Assembly (NCBI GenBank): GCA_023101725.1
Contig: JALJCO010000083.1
Span: 42,501 to 106,500, forward strand
From: Atherinomorus stipes
Taxonomy: Eukaryota; Chordata; Actinopteri; Atheriniformes; Atherinidae
Reading direction: 5' to 3'
Length of the DNA: 64,000 bases
A model generated the notes under the pieces. The model was not told the DNA's origin. It worked only from the letters and a program-made list of their open reading frames with translations, and searched no databases. The translations under genes and the position numbers were made by a program. Shown here one piece after another: positions 17,012 to 29,868 of the stretch. Numbering within the stretch: position 1 is the stretch's first letter; each line of letters starts with the position of its first letter.

Positions 17012-17363
17012 TTAAAGGTACAGTATGTAGGAATTACTGACATCTTGTGGTAAAGATGGATATTTGAAAGAAAAGGTGATTTATTTTAAACAAAGCTGGT
17101 TACAGCAGTTTTAAAGTTAAAGGGTTCTCACTTCACTCACATTTTGTCCATTCAGGGGCACCGTAGTAAAAATGGGGGAACAAATATGGCAGCCTCCGTA
17201 CGTGCACCCCCCAACAAGTAGATATAAATGATTTATTCTAAGAAAATAAACACATAACAGCTATTGTAGTGCAGCAATTACACATCAATAGGGGCACAGT
17301 TTTGAATTATCTATCAATTTTTTCTGCCATTGACCTTTGATTTTTTACATACTGTACCTTTAA
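17012..17363. mobile_element. TTAA-flanked miniature transposon, copy 2
   Basis: Ends TTAAAGGTACAGTATGTAGG and ACATACTGTACCTTTAA, with TTAA on both sides. It is about 190 bp shorter than copy 1 because the GTACGGTGGCCGTACGTGGC part of the interior is deleted. Intronic in RBKS. Confidence 0.85.
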
Positions 17364-18791
17364 GTTGCAGTAACACACTTAATATTCTGAAACAGGGATT
17401 TTCTGGGTATAGATTCATTATCAGTCAGCTCTTTATTTTAGCACTAAATATTAGCATTATAACTAAAACATGCAAAACATTTTGGGGGCTTTAGTGGAGC
17501 CGTTTACTTTTTTCATTCATTCCATTGAGCATGATGTGGTAAAATTTACTGGAAAAACTGTGAAATGTTTTGAGTTCCCATGTTTTATTTGCTTTAGTGG
17601 TACTAAAAAAGATAATTACAGCACTTTCAGTATTAGTAAAAAGGAAAAAAAATTACATGGGAAATTATGTGAATCAGCCCACCTATCAACTCTAGAAGAA
17701 ATTTCTTCTCCTTCACAGAAATCGCAGAGGAAACCCTGAAAATCACACTTTTTTTAGGTCTTGATCACAAAGCAGTGAAGTCCTGCTCCTCTGTTTCTCT
17801 GCCAGAGATCAGCGTGGATGTGTTGACCACCCTCTAGCTGATTCTAATCTTTAAAGGAGGGCTGAGCGTGTGTTGACTCATTTCACACCGGCCTCTGTGG
17901 TTTGTTTTCGTCACACCAGCCGGGGCTTCGTGTTTGCGTTTCCTGCCACAGAGGGTTTTGTGAGGCTTGTGTTGCAGCAGCCAAACACGTCACCGCGCAG
18001 CGGTGTTGATCACGCCTTCACTTCAATCAGACCTGAAGAGGCTTAATTATTTCTGTAATGGTTTTTATTGCATAAAACTTTCCTCAGAGGCATATGTTGT
18101 GCATTCATTTCCAAAAGCTGGAGTTAAAACGTTACGGGCATCAGAGCTGTACATTCAGCCCACGTCAGAAGTTGTGAAAGAGGGGAAAAAACCAGGCAGA
18201 AAAACCTTGAGTGTGTTTACTGTAGAGTGTTTAACCTTTGAGCGACTTGAAACTTTACATATTGTCTGAAAAACAGGAAACAAGGAGAGCGATTTATGAG
18301 ACATACATGAATAAATCTATGTAATTATTCCTGAGCTATTTCTGTGAAGAGGCATTCCCACCAGGACAGTTCGGTTTGGGTTGCTTTCACTCAACAGTTT
18401 ACTTAAAACCTTGTTTAAACCTGTTGAACAGCGTCGAACAGGAATACTCCCCGAAACCTCCAATGACCAAGAAGTCAGAAAAATAAAATGTGGCTCATCG
18501 ATTGGCCAGGAAGGAAAACGGCTGGTTCCCCGGAAGTACGGAGCAACTGCGCAGTTACTGCAGGTGTTGCAGGTGTTTGGTGTTAAATCCTGATGCGGTT
18601 TTCACCAGATCCAGACCAAGATGAGCAGTGAGAGATCCTTCACTGGCTGGTCCGGTCCACCATGCAAGTAAACTCAGACCCGGGTTTACAAGCAGACCTG
18701 AGTCCGCTTCTTTGGTTCCACTCAAAACAAACGTACAGTCCAAGAATGGGAACCAGGATTTGTTTAAACCCGACCAGGCAGCACTAGGGTT
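17364..18791. other. RBKS intron, nothing recognised
   Basis: No gene or repeat identified. Two adjacent GGTTAGGG-type units at about 18785-18797 border the minisatellite and are too short to be a telomeric repeat. Confidence 0.4.
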
Positions 18792-19640
18792 AGGGTTCTG
18801 GGGAGGATCCGTCCCTCCATTAGACCTGTAGAGGTCCAGATTCTGGGGAGGATCCGTCCCTCCATCAGACCTGTACAGGTCCAGGTTCTGGGGAGGATCC
18901 GTCCCTCCATCAGACCTGTTGAGGTCCAGGTTCTGGGGAGGATCAGTCCCTCCATCAGACCTGTACAGGTCCCGGTTCTGGGGAGGATCCGTCCCTCCAT
19001 CAGACCTGTACAGGTCCAGGTTCTGGGGAGGATCCGTCCCTCCATCAGACCTGTACAGGTCCAGGTTCTGGGGAGGATCCATCCCTCCATCAGACCTGTA
19101 GAGGTCCAGGTTCTGGGGAGGATCCGTCCCTCCATCAGACCTGTACAGGTCCAGGTTCTGGGGAGGATCCGTCCCTCCATCAGACCTGTAGAGGTCCAGG
19201 TTCTGGGGAGGATCCATCGCTCCATCAGACCTATACAGGTCCAGGTTCTGGGGAGGATCCGTCCCTCCATCAGACCTGTAGAGGTCCCGGTTCTGGGGAG
19301 GATCCGTCCCTCCATCAGACCTGTACAGGTCCAGGTTCTGGGGAGGATCCGTCCCTCCATCAGACCTGTACAGGTCCCGGTTCTGGGGATGATCCATCGC
19401 TCCATCAGACCTGTACAGGTCCCGGTTCTGGGGAGGATCCATCGCTCCATCAGACCTGTACAGGTCCAGGTTCTGGGGAGGATCCGTCCCTCCATCAGAC
19501 CTGTTCAGGTCCAGGTTCTGGGGAGGATCCGTCCCTCCATCAGACCTGTACAGGTCCCGGTTCTGGGGAGGATCCGTCCCTCCATCAGACCTGTAGAGGT
19601 CCAGGTTCTGGGGAGGATCCATAGCTTCATCAGACCTGTT
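18792..19640 (-). repeat. 45-bp minisatellite array 2 (about 19 copies), inverted relative to array 1
   Basis: On the + strand each unit contains GGTTCTGGGGAGGATCCGTC, CCTCCATCAGACCTGTA and AGGTCCA/AGGTCCC. Its reverse complement is the array 1 unit with a few fixed differences. Open frames of up to 355 codons on the - strand (repeating M/T-D-P-P-Q-N-L-D-L-Y-R-S-D-G-G) arise from the 45-bp period and are not supported as a gene. Single-base variants (CCCGG versus CCAGG, ATCGCT versus GTCCCT) are shared between non-adjacent units, which indicates exchange or amplification of multi-unit blocks. Confidence 0.95.
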
Positions 19641-19654
19641 CTTGGGTCATGTGA

Positions 19655-19855
19655 CATACGTCAGCATTTCTCTTGTTCCCTTCCTTCGGAACGGCTTCTT
19701 GACAGCCACGTTTCCATGGCGACCATTTCCGATGAGGCTTCGTCCAACAGTAGATGGATCAGCTGAAGGTCCAGATGCGTCTCAGGTCCTGGTTCAGGTC
19801 TTTGCTGCAGACAGTTGTTAGTCCTGACTCTTCTTCTTCTGTCCAGTTTCTGCTG
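19655..19855 (-). mobile_element. Tc1-like remnant flanking minisatellite 2
   Basis: On the - strand one frame reads GNGRHGNVAVKKPFRRKGT, close to the HTH-to-catalytic linker of Tc1 transposases. It is homologous, in inverted orientation, to 8015-8205. Shared landmarks are CAGCAAAGACCTG, CCTCATC-GAAATGG and CATGGAAACGTGGCTGTCAA. Confidence 0.7.
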
Positions 19856-20104
19856 AGTCATGCAGAGTTTCCAGCTCTTTAATCACGTTGCTGCTGATTC
19901 TTGTCAGACTGTTTAAACGGGAACAAACGAGCCTGAAGATCCAGTTTTACTTTTCTGCACCAGGTTTTAGCAGCAAACATCCAAAGAGAAACGTTGAAAG
20001 TCTTGAGAGCAATTACTCAAGACTGGAAGCAAAATCTAAGGAAATAAAGGTTGTATCACCAATTTCACTTTTTCTCAGTACTGTAACAGAAAAGACAAAC
20101 GTAG

Positions 20105-20141
<37 letters not shown>

Positions 20142-22559
20142 TGTTTTCTTGCAGTGTCTGACTTCCCTCAATAAGAAGAAACACATAAACTCATGCAGGT
20201 TTCATTCTTTCCTGATCGCCCCCCCCTGATCCAGCAGCTCCTGTGACTCACGTCTCAGTCCTGCACCAGTCAGCAGAAAGCTGTGGTCGCCCCTCCAACA
20301 CTCACACACTTCTTCTGTTCTTTGATGGGCTCATAAATCCTGTTGTGTTTAACTGTTTTGGACATCATAATCCCTCTTCCAGTAAGGCGCTCTCTTTTTC
20401 TTTTTACTGGAGAGGAAAAAAAAAAACGCACAACAGGTCGTTATCACTCGCTTCTTTTGCTTGTTCTGGTAAAACCGGCCTCGTGGTCGTGATTACGGCT
20501 GTTTTACAGCCCGTTTCTCTCTTGCAGAGATGTTTTTGAAGGATTTCTCGCGCCTGTTGTGATTGCATCAGCATGCGGTGAAAAGTTTTTGGGCATGAAC
20601 GCGCTGACTCACCTGCAGGTGACATAACAAACAAATCCAGCTTTTCGCTTTGTTCCGGCTCATCCAGTTGGTCTGATTGATCGATCCAGCCTGGTTAATG
20701 AGGTGCTAATGTGAGTGGGAAAGCGTTCTGCTTTCATTTGACAGAAACTATTTCATCATCTTCTCCTCCTGCAGCTGACTGAATAACACTTTACACAGCA
20801 GGAGCAATTATGGTCTGAGTCAGGGCCATGAATCTGGATGAATAACAAAACAAATCATCTACTGTGGGTCTCCCCCATCCCTCCTCCTTCATCCATTCGT
20901 GTCCTTTTTTTTTGTCTGAAATTGAGAGCAGGCTTCTCTTGCTGAGATCACAGCCTCGGACGGTTGGATTAAAGTTAAACACACACACACAAACACACAT
21001 CCAGCTCCTCTTAGCCCCAGCAGGGCTTGGGTGGCCTCTATTTCCACAGCCCTGGGAGGTCCGAAAAGGTGGGCCATGCTGTCTGAAGCAGACATTACAG
21101 CGGCCCAGTGGGTCTGGACGGGCAAATTATTCCCATTCTTCTCCAATGAGAGGAGACATGTAAGGAGCATGACTCCTTCCTGGAAGCCGGAGGTAAGGGA
21201 ATACCTCCCCAGCTTTGCATTCCTCAACTCTGGGTCAGCGTGACACAAGCAGAAAACCGCCACATCACCACGTTTTTAACGGAGCCATGCAGCAGCTGTT
21301 CAGCGTCGTCATCGTCATGGCGACCGGTGTCGTTCTCGATGGATCAAAGATGCGAAGGGCTTAAACGCTCCGATTAAACCTGTTTTTGATCTCCGAGTCT
21401 TCCTCTCGCGTCCTCGGCCGAGTATTACCGGAAGCTTCCAGGCGTGGAAGCCACCGTGAGTCATCGCTACCCCTCAGCTGGTCTCTCGTCTCCCCAGGGT
21501 GCCTTGCATCCACAGAGGCTGTAGGCTGCAGGAGTTAACGGCTCATAGCTCCATCTGCCACTCGAGAACGGGAGTCAGAATCGCAGGAGGCGAGTTGTGG
21601 AGGCTGGAAAGCTTCACGGGGTCCGGCGGCCTCCTCCAGATTTACATTCTTTATAAGTTTTAGGTTTTTTTTGTCCATCTTCTGCTTAACTGCTCGACTT
21701 TAAAACGATCTGTTGCCAATCAGAGCATGCGGGCGCTGCGGTTGTGGAAGGTCTTCTGTGATTCTGTGCTGAACTTTCCCTCTTTGCTCCAAACATCTGC
21801 ATCATGCTTCGATAACGGGCAGAAAATTTGTTAGGATATTAGATAATCTGCATCAGGCTGATTCCAGCACCTGGTTGGGTGTCAATAAACCAGTATGTCA
21901 AGTGTCATTAGCAGGTGGAGTTACACGTGGCTAGTTGATGGTGATTGAAAGAGAAAAGGCACAAAACAGGAATGTTTTATACGACATTCTCAGGATCATC
22001 CAAACAAAATAATTTACTTTTTCAGGGTTGTTTGTTCTCTCCCCTTCAGATTTTTTTCTCTAGTTTTATTTGTGCTGCTCACCTCCGTGCATCATTCATA
22101 GCTTTTTTTTTTCTTTTCTTTATTTCAAACTTTTTACTTCAAACTATTATTTCCAACGACTTTCATACAATGGAGTTCACTGGTGACTGAACCAAAAAGG
22201 TCCATAAGTCCACAAAAACTTGTCAATATTCCTCCATGCTGCTCGTCCAACATAATCCAAGTGTCATGAGTGGGTAGCGTCCAGAATTTATTCCAAACGA
22301 CATTATTTCGTATATTTTTATAGCCTAAATAGGATTACATTGCAGTTTCTATTTGCGCGATCACAACACTATGGAAGCCACGGTGTTCAGAGCCTGCTCT
22401 GTCGATAATGCAAGTGTAGAAGAAGAAATCCACTCTTTACATTGTGCTTAGAGCGAACGAGCTGCAGACAAACCGGGACAAACACAAGAGGGGTTGGCTA
22501 TTGCTTCAAAACATAAAAAAGGACAAAAAAGAGAAGGCGTGATCTGCCGTGGCTTCTGT
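19856..22559. other. RBKS intron with (GT)n; no gene supported
   Basis: A (GT)n run lies at about 20107-20139. The block 20990-21660 is less AT-rich and looks like unique or conserved sequence; its ORFs (about 70-124 codons, both strands) have no recognisable domain. A conserved noncoding element is possible, but I have no direct evidence. Confidence 0.4.
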
Positions 22560-23210
22560 AGTTTCATAACAGGTTAATGAAATAAGTCCATATAATATGA
22601 GGAAAAAACAGCGGGGCAAACTCCAGGTTGCCCAAAAATTGTAGTTCACTCTTAATCCACGAGGGGCTCCAAAACAGAGCAAATCCTCACAGACTCCTAT
22701 GTTAAAAGGGCCAACTTCAAAGCAAAATAAACACATTTAAAAAGCTGAAATAAACATGTTTTCAGCAGAAATAAACACATAAAAAAAAAAAAATTACAGT
22801 CTGATTCAAAAAATTCATTTTAGGTTTAATAGGTCAAGTTTAACTCTGTGAGAATTTTTTTGTAACTCATCCATTTAGATGTTATTTAATCTTGACATTA
22901 CACATAATTAGGGGCGTATCCTTTTGATTGACAGGCGGCGGGATGCTGATTTTAGCCGTGGAGGCTAATAGTTAGCTCCCTGCTTGCTCCCAGGAAGGCC
23001 TCAGCCTGTAGCAGAGTTGCACAACGCCGGTTGTCTTCGTTTGTTCCTGTTCACTTCGGGTTAGCTCGGTTAGCATAGCTTAGTTGTCAAACATTTGCCC
23101 CGCGGCCTCGCCTTTGCCCATTTTAGTATTTTCCAGGAGTGATGACACACGCGACACGGCAAGATGTTGATGGTGGGAAACACCCAACTGGCTTCACTTT
23201 CAGCTCTTCA
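22560..23210 (+). repeat. Dispersed fish repeat (family E), + copy
   Basis: Homologous to the reverse complement of 47480-48120. Shared landmarks: AAACAGAGCAAATCC, TAGGTTTAATAGGTCAAGTT, GTAGCAGAGTTGCACAAC, TAGTATTTTCCAGGAGTGA. No ORF of note, so it is probably a non-autonomous mobile element. The two copies sit about 25 kb apart in opposite orientation. The termini were not resolved. Confidence 0.75.
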
Positions 23211-25873
23211 GATATGACCGGATACTGTGTCCTTTTTTTATTTTTATTTTTTTACAGTGTTTGGGAAAAACTGACCCATTTATTATTTACCATGGGTATG
23301 GTGAATAAAATCATTTAAAATGAATTAAGACCCAGTCAGGAAGAGGTGCTTTGTAGAAACGCTGGAATGGATTTCCTGGACAGGGAAATTTTGATGCGAT
23401 CTGATCCATGATTTTAAAGCAATATTGGCCCCATATCCAACGCTGGTATTGGATTGGAACAGCCCTAATTCCAGCACATTACACAGCACACAGTGATAAT
23501 AAACTTTTCTCATAATAAATCATAATACACAATATAAATTGCTTTCAGTAAGCCTGATTAATTGCTTCATATCGTTTAATCGTATCATCATACTGCCTAG
23601 AAAACGTCCAGACCTGAACTGCACTCAGTATTCTGGACATTTTAGACCAAACAGCTCCGACTTTCAGTACTAAAAACTGGAAATGATGACCTGAGATGGT
23701 GCTTGTCTCTTTCAGATGTTAAAAAACAAATTGTGTATCACCCAATATAGTTATTATTTTTTGTTTTAACTACACAGTTACAGCGATACTGAGAAGTGGT
23801 GCATGTGTGGTCTCAGACTTCAGGTGTCTCAACCAGTTTTATGTTCAGCCCACAAGTTTGATCAGCAGCCGTCAAACCTTAGACGAAGGTCAACAAACTG
23901 GATATACAGCACTAAGAGCATAGTGGCTCTAAAACGGAGAATTTTGACCAACAATTACAAGGATTACATTTTCAAACAGCCCTCATTCAGATTTCTGGTG
24001 GTTCCTTTGCACAATTTTTCCTCCCAAACTGAAAACAAGCATTAAAACATCCAGATAAAAACCAACTCCTGTAAGAAACTCTGCTATCCACCACTATCCA
24101 TGTTCCAGCGGCTCTCTGGCTGCACGCCTCGCTGCACAGCAGCTCCGCACTAACAAGACGCAGCACAGTCGAGAAGTTCTCAAAGCCACTTTGTTAATCT
24201 GGTGAGTTCTCGTAGAGGTGACTGCCATCATAATCCCTAACTTCAGCCTGAGCACCAGCAGAGAAGAGGCAGAGGGAAGGCAGCGGGGGTCAAGACGAGG
24301 CGGATGAGGTCAACCGGCTGCAGCATCACAGCTCATCCACGCCAAGTGCTTGTGTCACTTGATTGACAGGCCTCCAGATCTAACCTTCACCAAAGTGTGT
24401 CGAGGGCAGCGGCAGCGAGCTGAAGGGGGGAGCGCTTGTCAACCTTATTGAGCTTCATTCACTTGATCTGGTGGCGTCACATGCCAGTCTCAGCGAGGGA
24501 GACATTGTTATTAAGACAGAAGAGGCTCATACAGTCAGGTTAGCTGAAGGTTACGCTGGAAAACCGCGCTCCGGTTGGAAACACACTTCTGGAAAACTGT
24601 TTTACGAGCTGCTGAAGGCAACTATCAGTGTTTTATGTGAACAACTCATCACCTGTCTGAATGGAGTTGTTTTATTCAAAAAGACAAAGCAAGATAGGAT
24701 GTTTCTAAATGAAGTGAACAAATTACAGCTCATAAAAGTTAATGAGCCACATAAAAAAAATCACTTTTCAGGAGACAAACTAGGCGTGGTTCCATCCAGA
24801 TGTCTGCTGAACATTTCTAGACATTAAGTAAGCAGTATCTCTGCAGGGATATCCAACATCTTTGATTCATCTACCTTCAGTCCTGCAGTCATGCTTCTTG
24901 ACCTCTTCACTAAATGACTACTTGATTTATTGTCTCTATGTTTTCTATATTCTGCAAATCTGTAAATAGTCTAGGGTCTGAGTTCGGGGTGAAGCGTCAT
25001 GAAACTTTGCTTGTAATTTAGCCAAAAAAGATTCCAAACTTTGGTGCATTGCACGGGTTCCCTTTGGATTAAAGGTTGGATATGGAACACAGACAGAACA
25101 GCGACATCGCTAGTGTTTAGGTCGTAGTTGCAACGGCAGAAAAACAACTGCAGCTGCTGGTTGCCGGGCTCACAAGTGACCAGCAGCCTGCAGCATGTCC
25201 AACAAGTAATGCAGAGGAGTTCATCACAGCTATCGTTAGCCACGTTAGCAAGTGAGATAGCTTACCGATCCAGGAGAAAAGTCGCCACTTCCGTGTTTTG
25301 ATGCCATGGAAAATGTTTATGTGGGTCCATTTAGTGAAGTCTTCACCTAAATTTACTCCAGTTTTTGCTTTTCTCATGTCACTCCTCTTCAGAGGCGGAT
25401 AACGACATCTCTGAGGCTCTGAAGCAGCTGCTTGACTTGCCAACTCCACCAGTTTTCCCAGTGCCGCTCTAACTGTGCCGAACATACTATTACCACACAA
25501 AGAGCGTATTTGGCAACCCGCAATGGTGGTGTGCATTGGCTTGTAGGGGAAAAATAATGCCATTGTCAAACCCGTTAAAATTGATTTTATATTTATTTTC
25601 AGACTAATGCTGCACTTTCATTCAGCACTGCTCCAAACGCCTCGCAGAGTTTTTTTTTTTTTTAAATGTAGCTTTTAATAATAATAATAATAATTGATAA
25701 TTTAATTGAATAATAATTTTAAAATATAATCTCAATGGGACTTTTCCTGGATAAATAAAGGTTAAATAAATAAATAGAAATAAAAATGTTCCATATTCAA
25801 CCTTTTAACGTGCAAAAGACTATAAAAATAAAAAAACCAAACCAGAAATAAAAACCAGAAAAAAACTTTAGTG
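23211..25873. other. RBKS intron, no gene supported
   Basis: The block 24080-24480 is GC-richer (GCACGCCTCGCTGCACAGCA nearby) and could be conserved noncoding DNA. ORFs at 24471-24827 and on the - strand at 25117-25569 lack recognisable domains. Confidence 0.4.
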
Positions 25874-26026
25874 CAGGGATTCTCAGTCCTGGTCCTGGAG
25901 GGCCGGTGTCCAGCATGTTTTCAGGGTCTCGCTGCAGCAACACACCTGAGTCAGACTCGGACTCGTTTGCAAATATTTAGCCATTGATTTGGGTCAGGTG
26001 TGTTGCAGCAGGGAAACCTGTCCCTG
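25874..26026. mobile_element. hAT-type miniature element
   Basis: Begins CAGGGATTCTCAGTCCTGGT and CCTGGAGGGCCGGTGTCC, and ends GGGAAACCTGTCCCTG. The inner halves (GCAACACACCTGAGTCAGAC and GGGTCAGGTGTGTTGCAGCA) form an inverted repeat. The motif GTCCTGGAGGGCC with CACACCTGA is very common in fish hAT-derived short repeats. No matching 8-bp target duplication was found. Confidence 0.6.
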
Positions 26027-26129
26027 TGTGGACATGGCATACTCTAACAAGTAATACTGCAAGTACAACTCAGCTCACTAGTTATTTATTACCAAAAAGC
26101 AGCCCAAAAACCCAAAAAATTGTACAAAT

Positions 26130-26627
26130 ATATATGTATATACAGTGTATATATATATATATATATATATATAAAATCAGCCATCCGTGAACTAGTTGAA
26201 ATTGACAAAAGTAAAAATAAATAACATTTTATGAAAATCACAACATTGATTTTGAATTGTGATTTGAAAGAAATATGAAAAACAAACACAAAAAATAAAA
26301 CAAGTAAACAATCTCCAAAGCTAAAATTTTGTTGAGCAACACTTTGAGGCAATCACTGCAACCAGGTGTTTTCTGTAACGTCCAATCAGACTTCTGCACC
26401 TGTTGACAGGTATTTTGACCCAGTGTTAATGAGCAAGGTGCTCTAACGTGTCTGCAGTTTTATTTTTTTATTATTTCCAACCACAATTCAAAAGCAGTAT
26501 ATTTTAATAGATCATAATTTTTTTTAATTTTTATTTATTATTAGTTTCTCGTTATTTAAATTACTATCGTGAAGTTAGCCTTTTCAATAACTGAAGGGTA
26601 TGAATTATTTTGAGGATGACTGCATAT
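26130..26627. mobile_element. Tc1-type miniature element (family C), copy 3, left end replaced by (TA)n
   Basis: Interior TAGTTGAAATTGACAAAAGT and right end TATGAATTATTTTGAGGATG match copies 1 and 4. The left terminus is replaced by TACAGTGTATATATAT, a (TA)n run at about 26144-26172, so the microsatellite probably grew from the TA target/terminus. Confidence 0.7.
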
Positions 26628-28517
26628 ATTTGTTTGAAAAAACAGATTCTGTCTTAATTTAAGCATGATGCCAGATTTTTACTTTTCATCCTGAAGAGGA
26701 CAAAATAGTTTCAAACATGAATCGGTAACCCATGTTGATATTGAACTGTTTGAAACCGCATTAACCCTTTGATATTTTAATAAAAATGTAATCTCAGACC
26801 TATTTTAGTACTTTATGGTAAAACCATCTTAAAACCCTTTTACATGCAGTCACATACTTTATTGTTTTACATTATGTTAAAGGGCAAAATAAAGATTTTA
26901 GATTTTAAAAATGTACATTTTCTTCCAATTATTTCTTGGGGAAGGATTTAAAAGGTCAAAACGACACAAATAGAACAGAAAAGATAGAAATTCATGTTAA
27001 AAATCTAACCAAGTAATATTTATGATTTTTTTTAAATGGTTGCAATGCAAGAAATCTACAAGCCAAGTCTTTTTATTTATTTCTAGTCTTTTTTTTTTTC
27101 ATGTTAAAGTTTTTAATCTCACTGATTTGGTGTCTTATGAAAGCAGGAAGCAAATGAAATCATCCAACTGAGTCTGTCATACAAGAGATAAAAGCAAAAG
27201 CTGTGAAGTCGACAGTAAATGGATAAATCTGTTAAAGGTGAAGCTGCTCAGTTTAACTCGACAGGCTTATTGTTTATTCATATAAAGAGGATGAAACAGC
27301 AGAAACCTGTTTGCCCCTCCCTGCTGCTGGTTTTACTGGGATTTGGTGGCAGATTACTGAACCATCAACAGGTGATTTGGACCATGAATGAGAAATAAAA
27401 AACCCTGTAATTAAACAAATAACAATCTACAGTCACGATCACACGAACTGAATCTATCACACGTCCTCCAGCTCCCCCCCTCCCCTGCAGTGGCATCATC
27501 GTTCCAACCGCGACATGTTCGCTGGGAGCCGGGCCAGAGCCAAACCAGTGAGACCACTTCACCCAACGCTGGCTGCAGCAGACATAAACACTCCACGGGT
27601 TTAAACATGGAAATCCACCAGGCCTGTGAAATGTTTCGTCTCTGATCTCACTCTTTCCAGCATCTCTGCAGTCCACACCAGTGTCAGGCAGGGTGTGTGG
27701 GGGGGGGGGGGGAGGGAGGGGGAGCAATAAATGGCTTTTCTAAAACGTCAAATCAACACTTCTTTTCATGCTCTGAATGTAGGAGCCTGTTTGAACCTCT
27801 CTGCTCGGACTGGGTCAGGATTAGGGTTTTTATTTTCTGCCCTGTGTCACTGAATCATCTCCACGCAACCAGCAGCCATCGCCGTGACAAAGGGGTTACT
27901 TTGAGCTCAGAGGGTGAGGAGGGGAGGGGGGGGGCTGACAGAGGTGCTCAGAAAAGAGAGAGCAATGAACTGTGTTTAGAGCCGAAGTGATGAGTAATGG
28001 AGCGGGCTTGTGAGAACCAGCGTCGGGGGGCCGTTTGTGGTTAAACATGAGCGTGTCCCTACATACCACTGTGCCTTTTCCCATCAGCCAACCCCCTCCA
28101 GGGCGTAGACAGCACATTCCGTCTTTATCAATAGATGAGGAGGGAAAAAAGGAGGATTTATGTGCTTTCAGTGAAGCCAGAAGCAGAGCTGCTGGCGGTT
28201 ATGGTGAAGCCATAAAGCAGCCATGTGTTGCTCAGCTGACTGGAAGAAGATGAGCAAAGCCCTCTGTTCTCCTCTCAGTCTGTACAAGTGTGTGTTCTTT
28301 TTTACAGGTTGTGTGTATTACTGCCATTTCTAATGTCCAGATACTGTAGCAACTTATAAAAAAAAAAAAAAAAAAAGTATTTCATTATGTCAAAATGATT
28401 TAAGCCATTAGCAGAGATGTCAGGGGGAACGAGTGTTCATGAGAAACAGAAGCTACAGACCGATGCCACAGCACCCCCTACTGGTCAAGCTGGACACAAT
28501 GGCCAGCTTGTTTTCAT
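26628..28517. other. RBKS intron, nothing recognised
   Basis: No gene. G-rich runs occur near 27700-27722 and 27918-27932. Proline- or glycine-rich ORFs here are products of these runs. Confidence 0.45.
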
Positions 28518-28525
28518 GGCGTGTA

Positions 28526-28528
28526 TAC

Positions 28529-28594
<66 letters not shown>

Positions 28595-29108
28595 GTATAT
28601 ATTCAGGGTTCCTACACGTTGAAAAAAAGTTAATTTAAGACTTTTTAAGACCACTTGGAACAGAATTTCATGCCCATTTCACGGCCACGCTGGCAAAAAC
28701 ACAGATCCTTCTACATTTACAATGATATTGTCAAAAAGATAGATTGAACAACTTTTGGCCATCATTACCTCCATCTATTATTGGTACCCGGTTTGTTAAC
28801 AAGATGTTAACGCAAACACACAAACGCCAGGCTGACAGGTGACGGCTGTGCAAAGACCCGCATTAAATCTCTTTCTGACTGGCTAATATAAAGGCTCTGT
28901 CAAGATTTACTGGTTGGGATAAACATGCACTTCTGTTCTTTTCTTCTTTTTTTTCTGTCATTTTTCAAAGTGAGAGATATCTGTCAGAGCGTAAAGTAAT
29001 TTAAGACCTACCATATGGAATTTAAGCCCACAACTGCCAAATTTAAGGACTTCTTAAGGTATTAAACGAAGATTTGTATATTAAAGACTTTTAAATCTTT
29101 TTAAGACC

Positions 29109-29148
<40 letters not shown>

Positions 29149-29275
29149 TCGTTCATTCAGTCATTTTCTGTACCGCTTATCCAGTTCAGGGTCGCGGGGA
29201 TTGCTGGAGCCTATCCCAGCTATTAGCAGGCCAGAGGTGGGGTACACTCTGGACAGGTTGCCAAAAATATATATG

Positions 29276-29326
<51 letters not shown>

Positions 29327-29338
29327 AAAATATATATA

Positions 29339-29377
<39 letters not shown>

Positions 29378-29378
29378 G
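28526..29378. repeat. Cluster of (CATA)n/(TA)n microsatellites around a LINE-like tail
   Basis: TA-rich arrays lie at about 28526-28592, 29111-29146 and 29271-29378, all in the last RBKS intron. Between the second and third, 29148-29262 (GTACCGCTTATCCAGTTCAG and GGAGCCTATCCCAGCT) matches a very common fish repeat that is probably a LINE 3' end in - orientation. The ATTCGTTCATTCAGTCA beside it would be its simple-repeat tail. The ORFs rich in Y and I here are microsatellite translations. Confidence 0.85.
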
Positions 29379-29676
29379 AGATAGACCAACACATCGACCG
29401 GCCAATATTTGTGTTTTTTGCTGGTGTCGGTATCAGCCGATACCTCCATTTGGCATGGCATCCATTTGACTTTTTATACATATATTCCAAGTTCAGCGTT
29501 TTTCTTTAATACTTTTTACCACTGCCATGTTTCTTATTTATATATTTATTTAAAGTGCTTTGTTCTTTTCTTATATTAAGAGTTGTAAAATTACTTTTCA
29601 TTGTATCCTTTATATTAATTTGAGTCAAATGCAATACATATATATAAAATAAGGGTAAGAAAATGTTTCTAGCTAA

Positions 29677-29868
<192 letters not shown>

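Noticed and set aside
18783..18797. Interstitial telomere repeat
   Set aside because: Only about two TTAGGG-type units, at the edge of a minisatellite; too short.
21031..21263. 70- and 124-codon ORFs as exons
   Set aside because: No recognised domain and no convincing splice sites in a consistent frame; at most a conserved noncoding block.
28417..29490. ORFs rich in Tyr and Ile
   Set aside because: Translations of (TA)n microsatellites.
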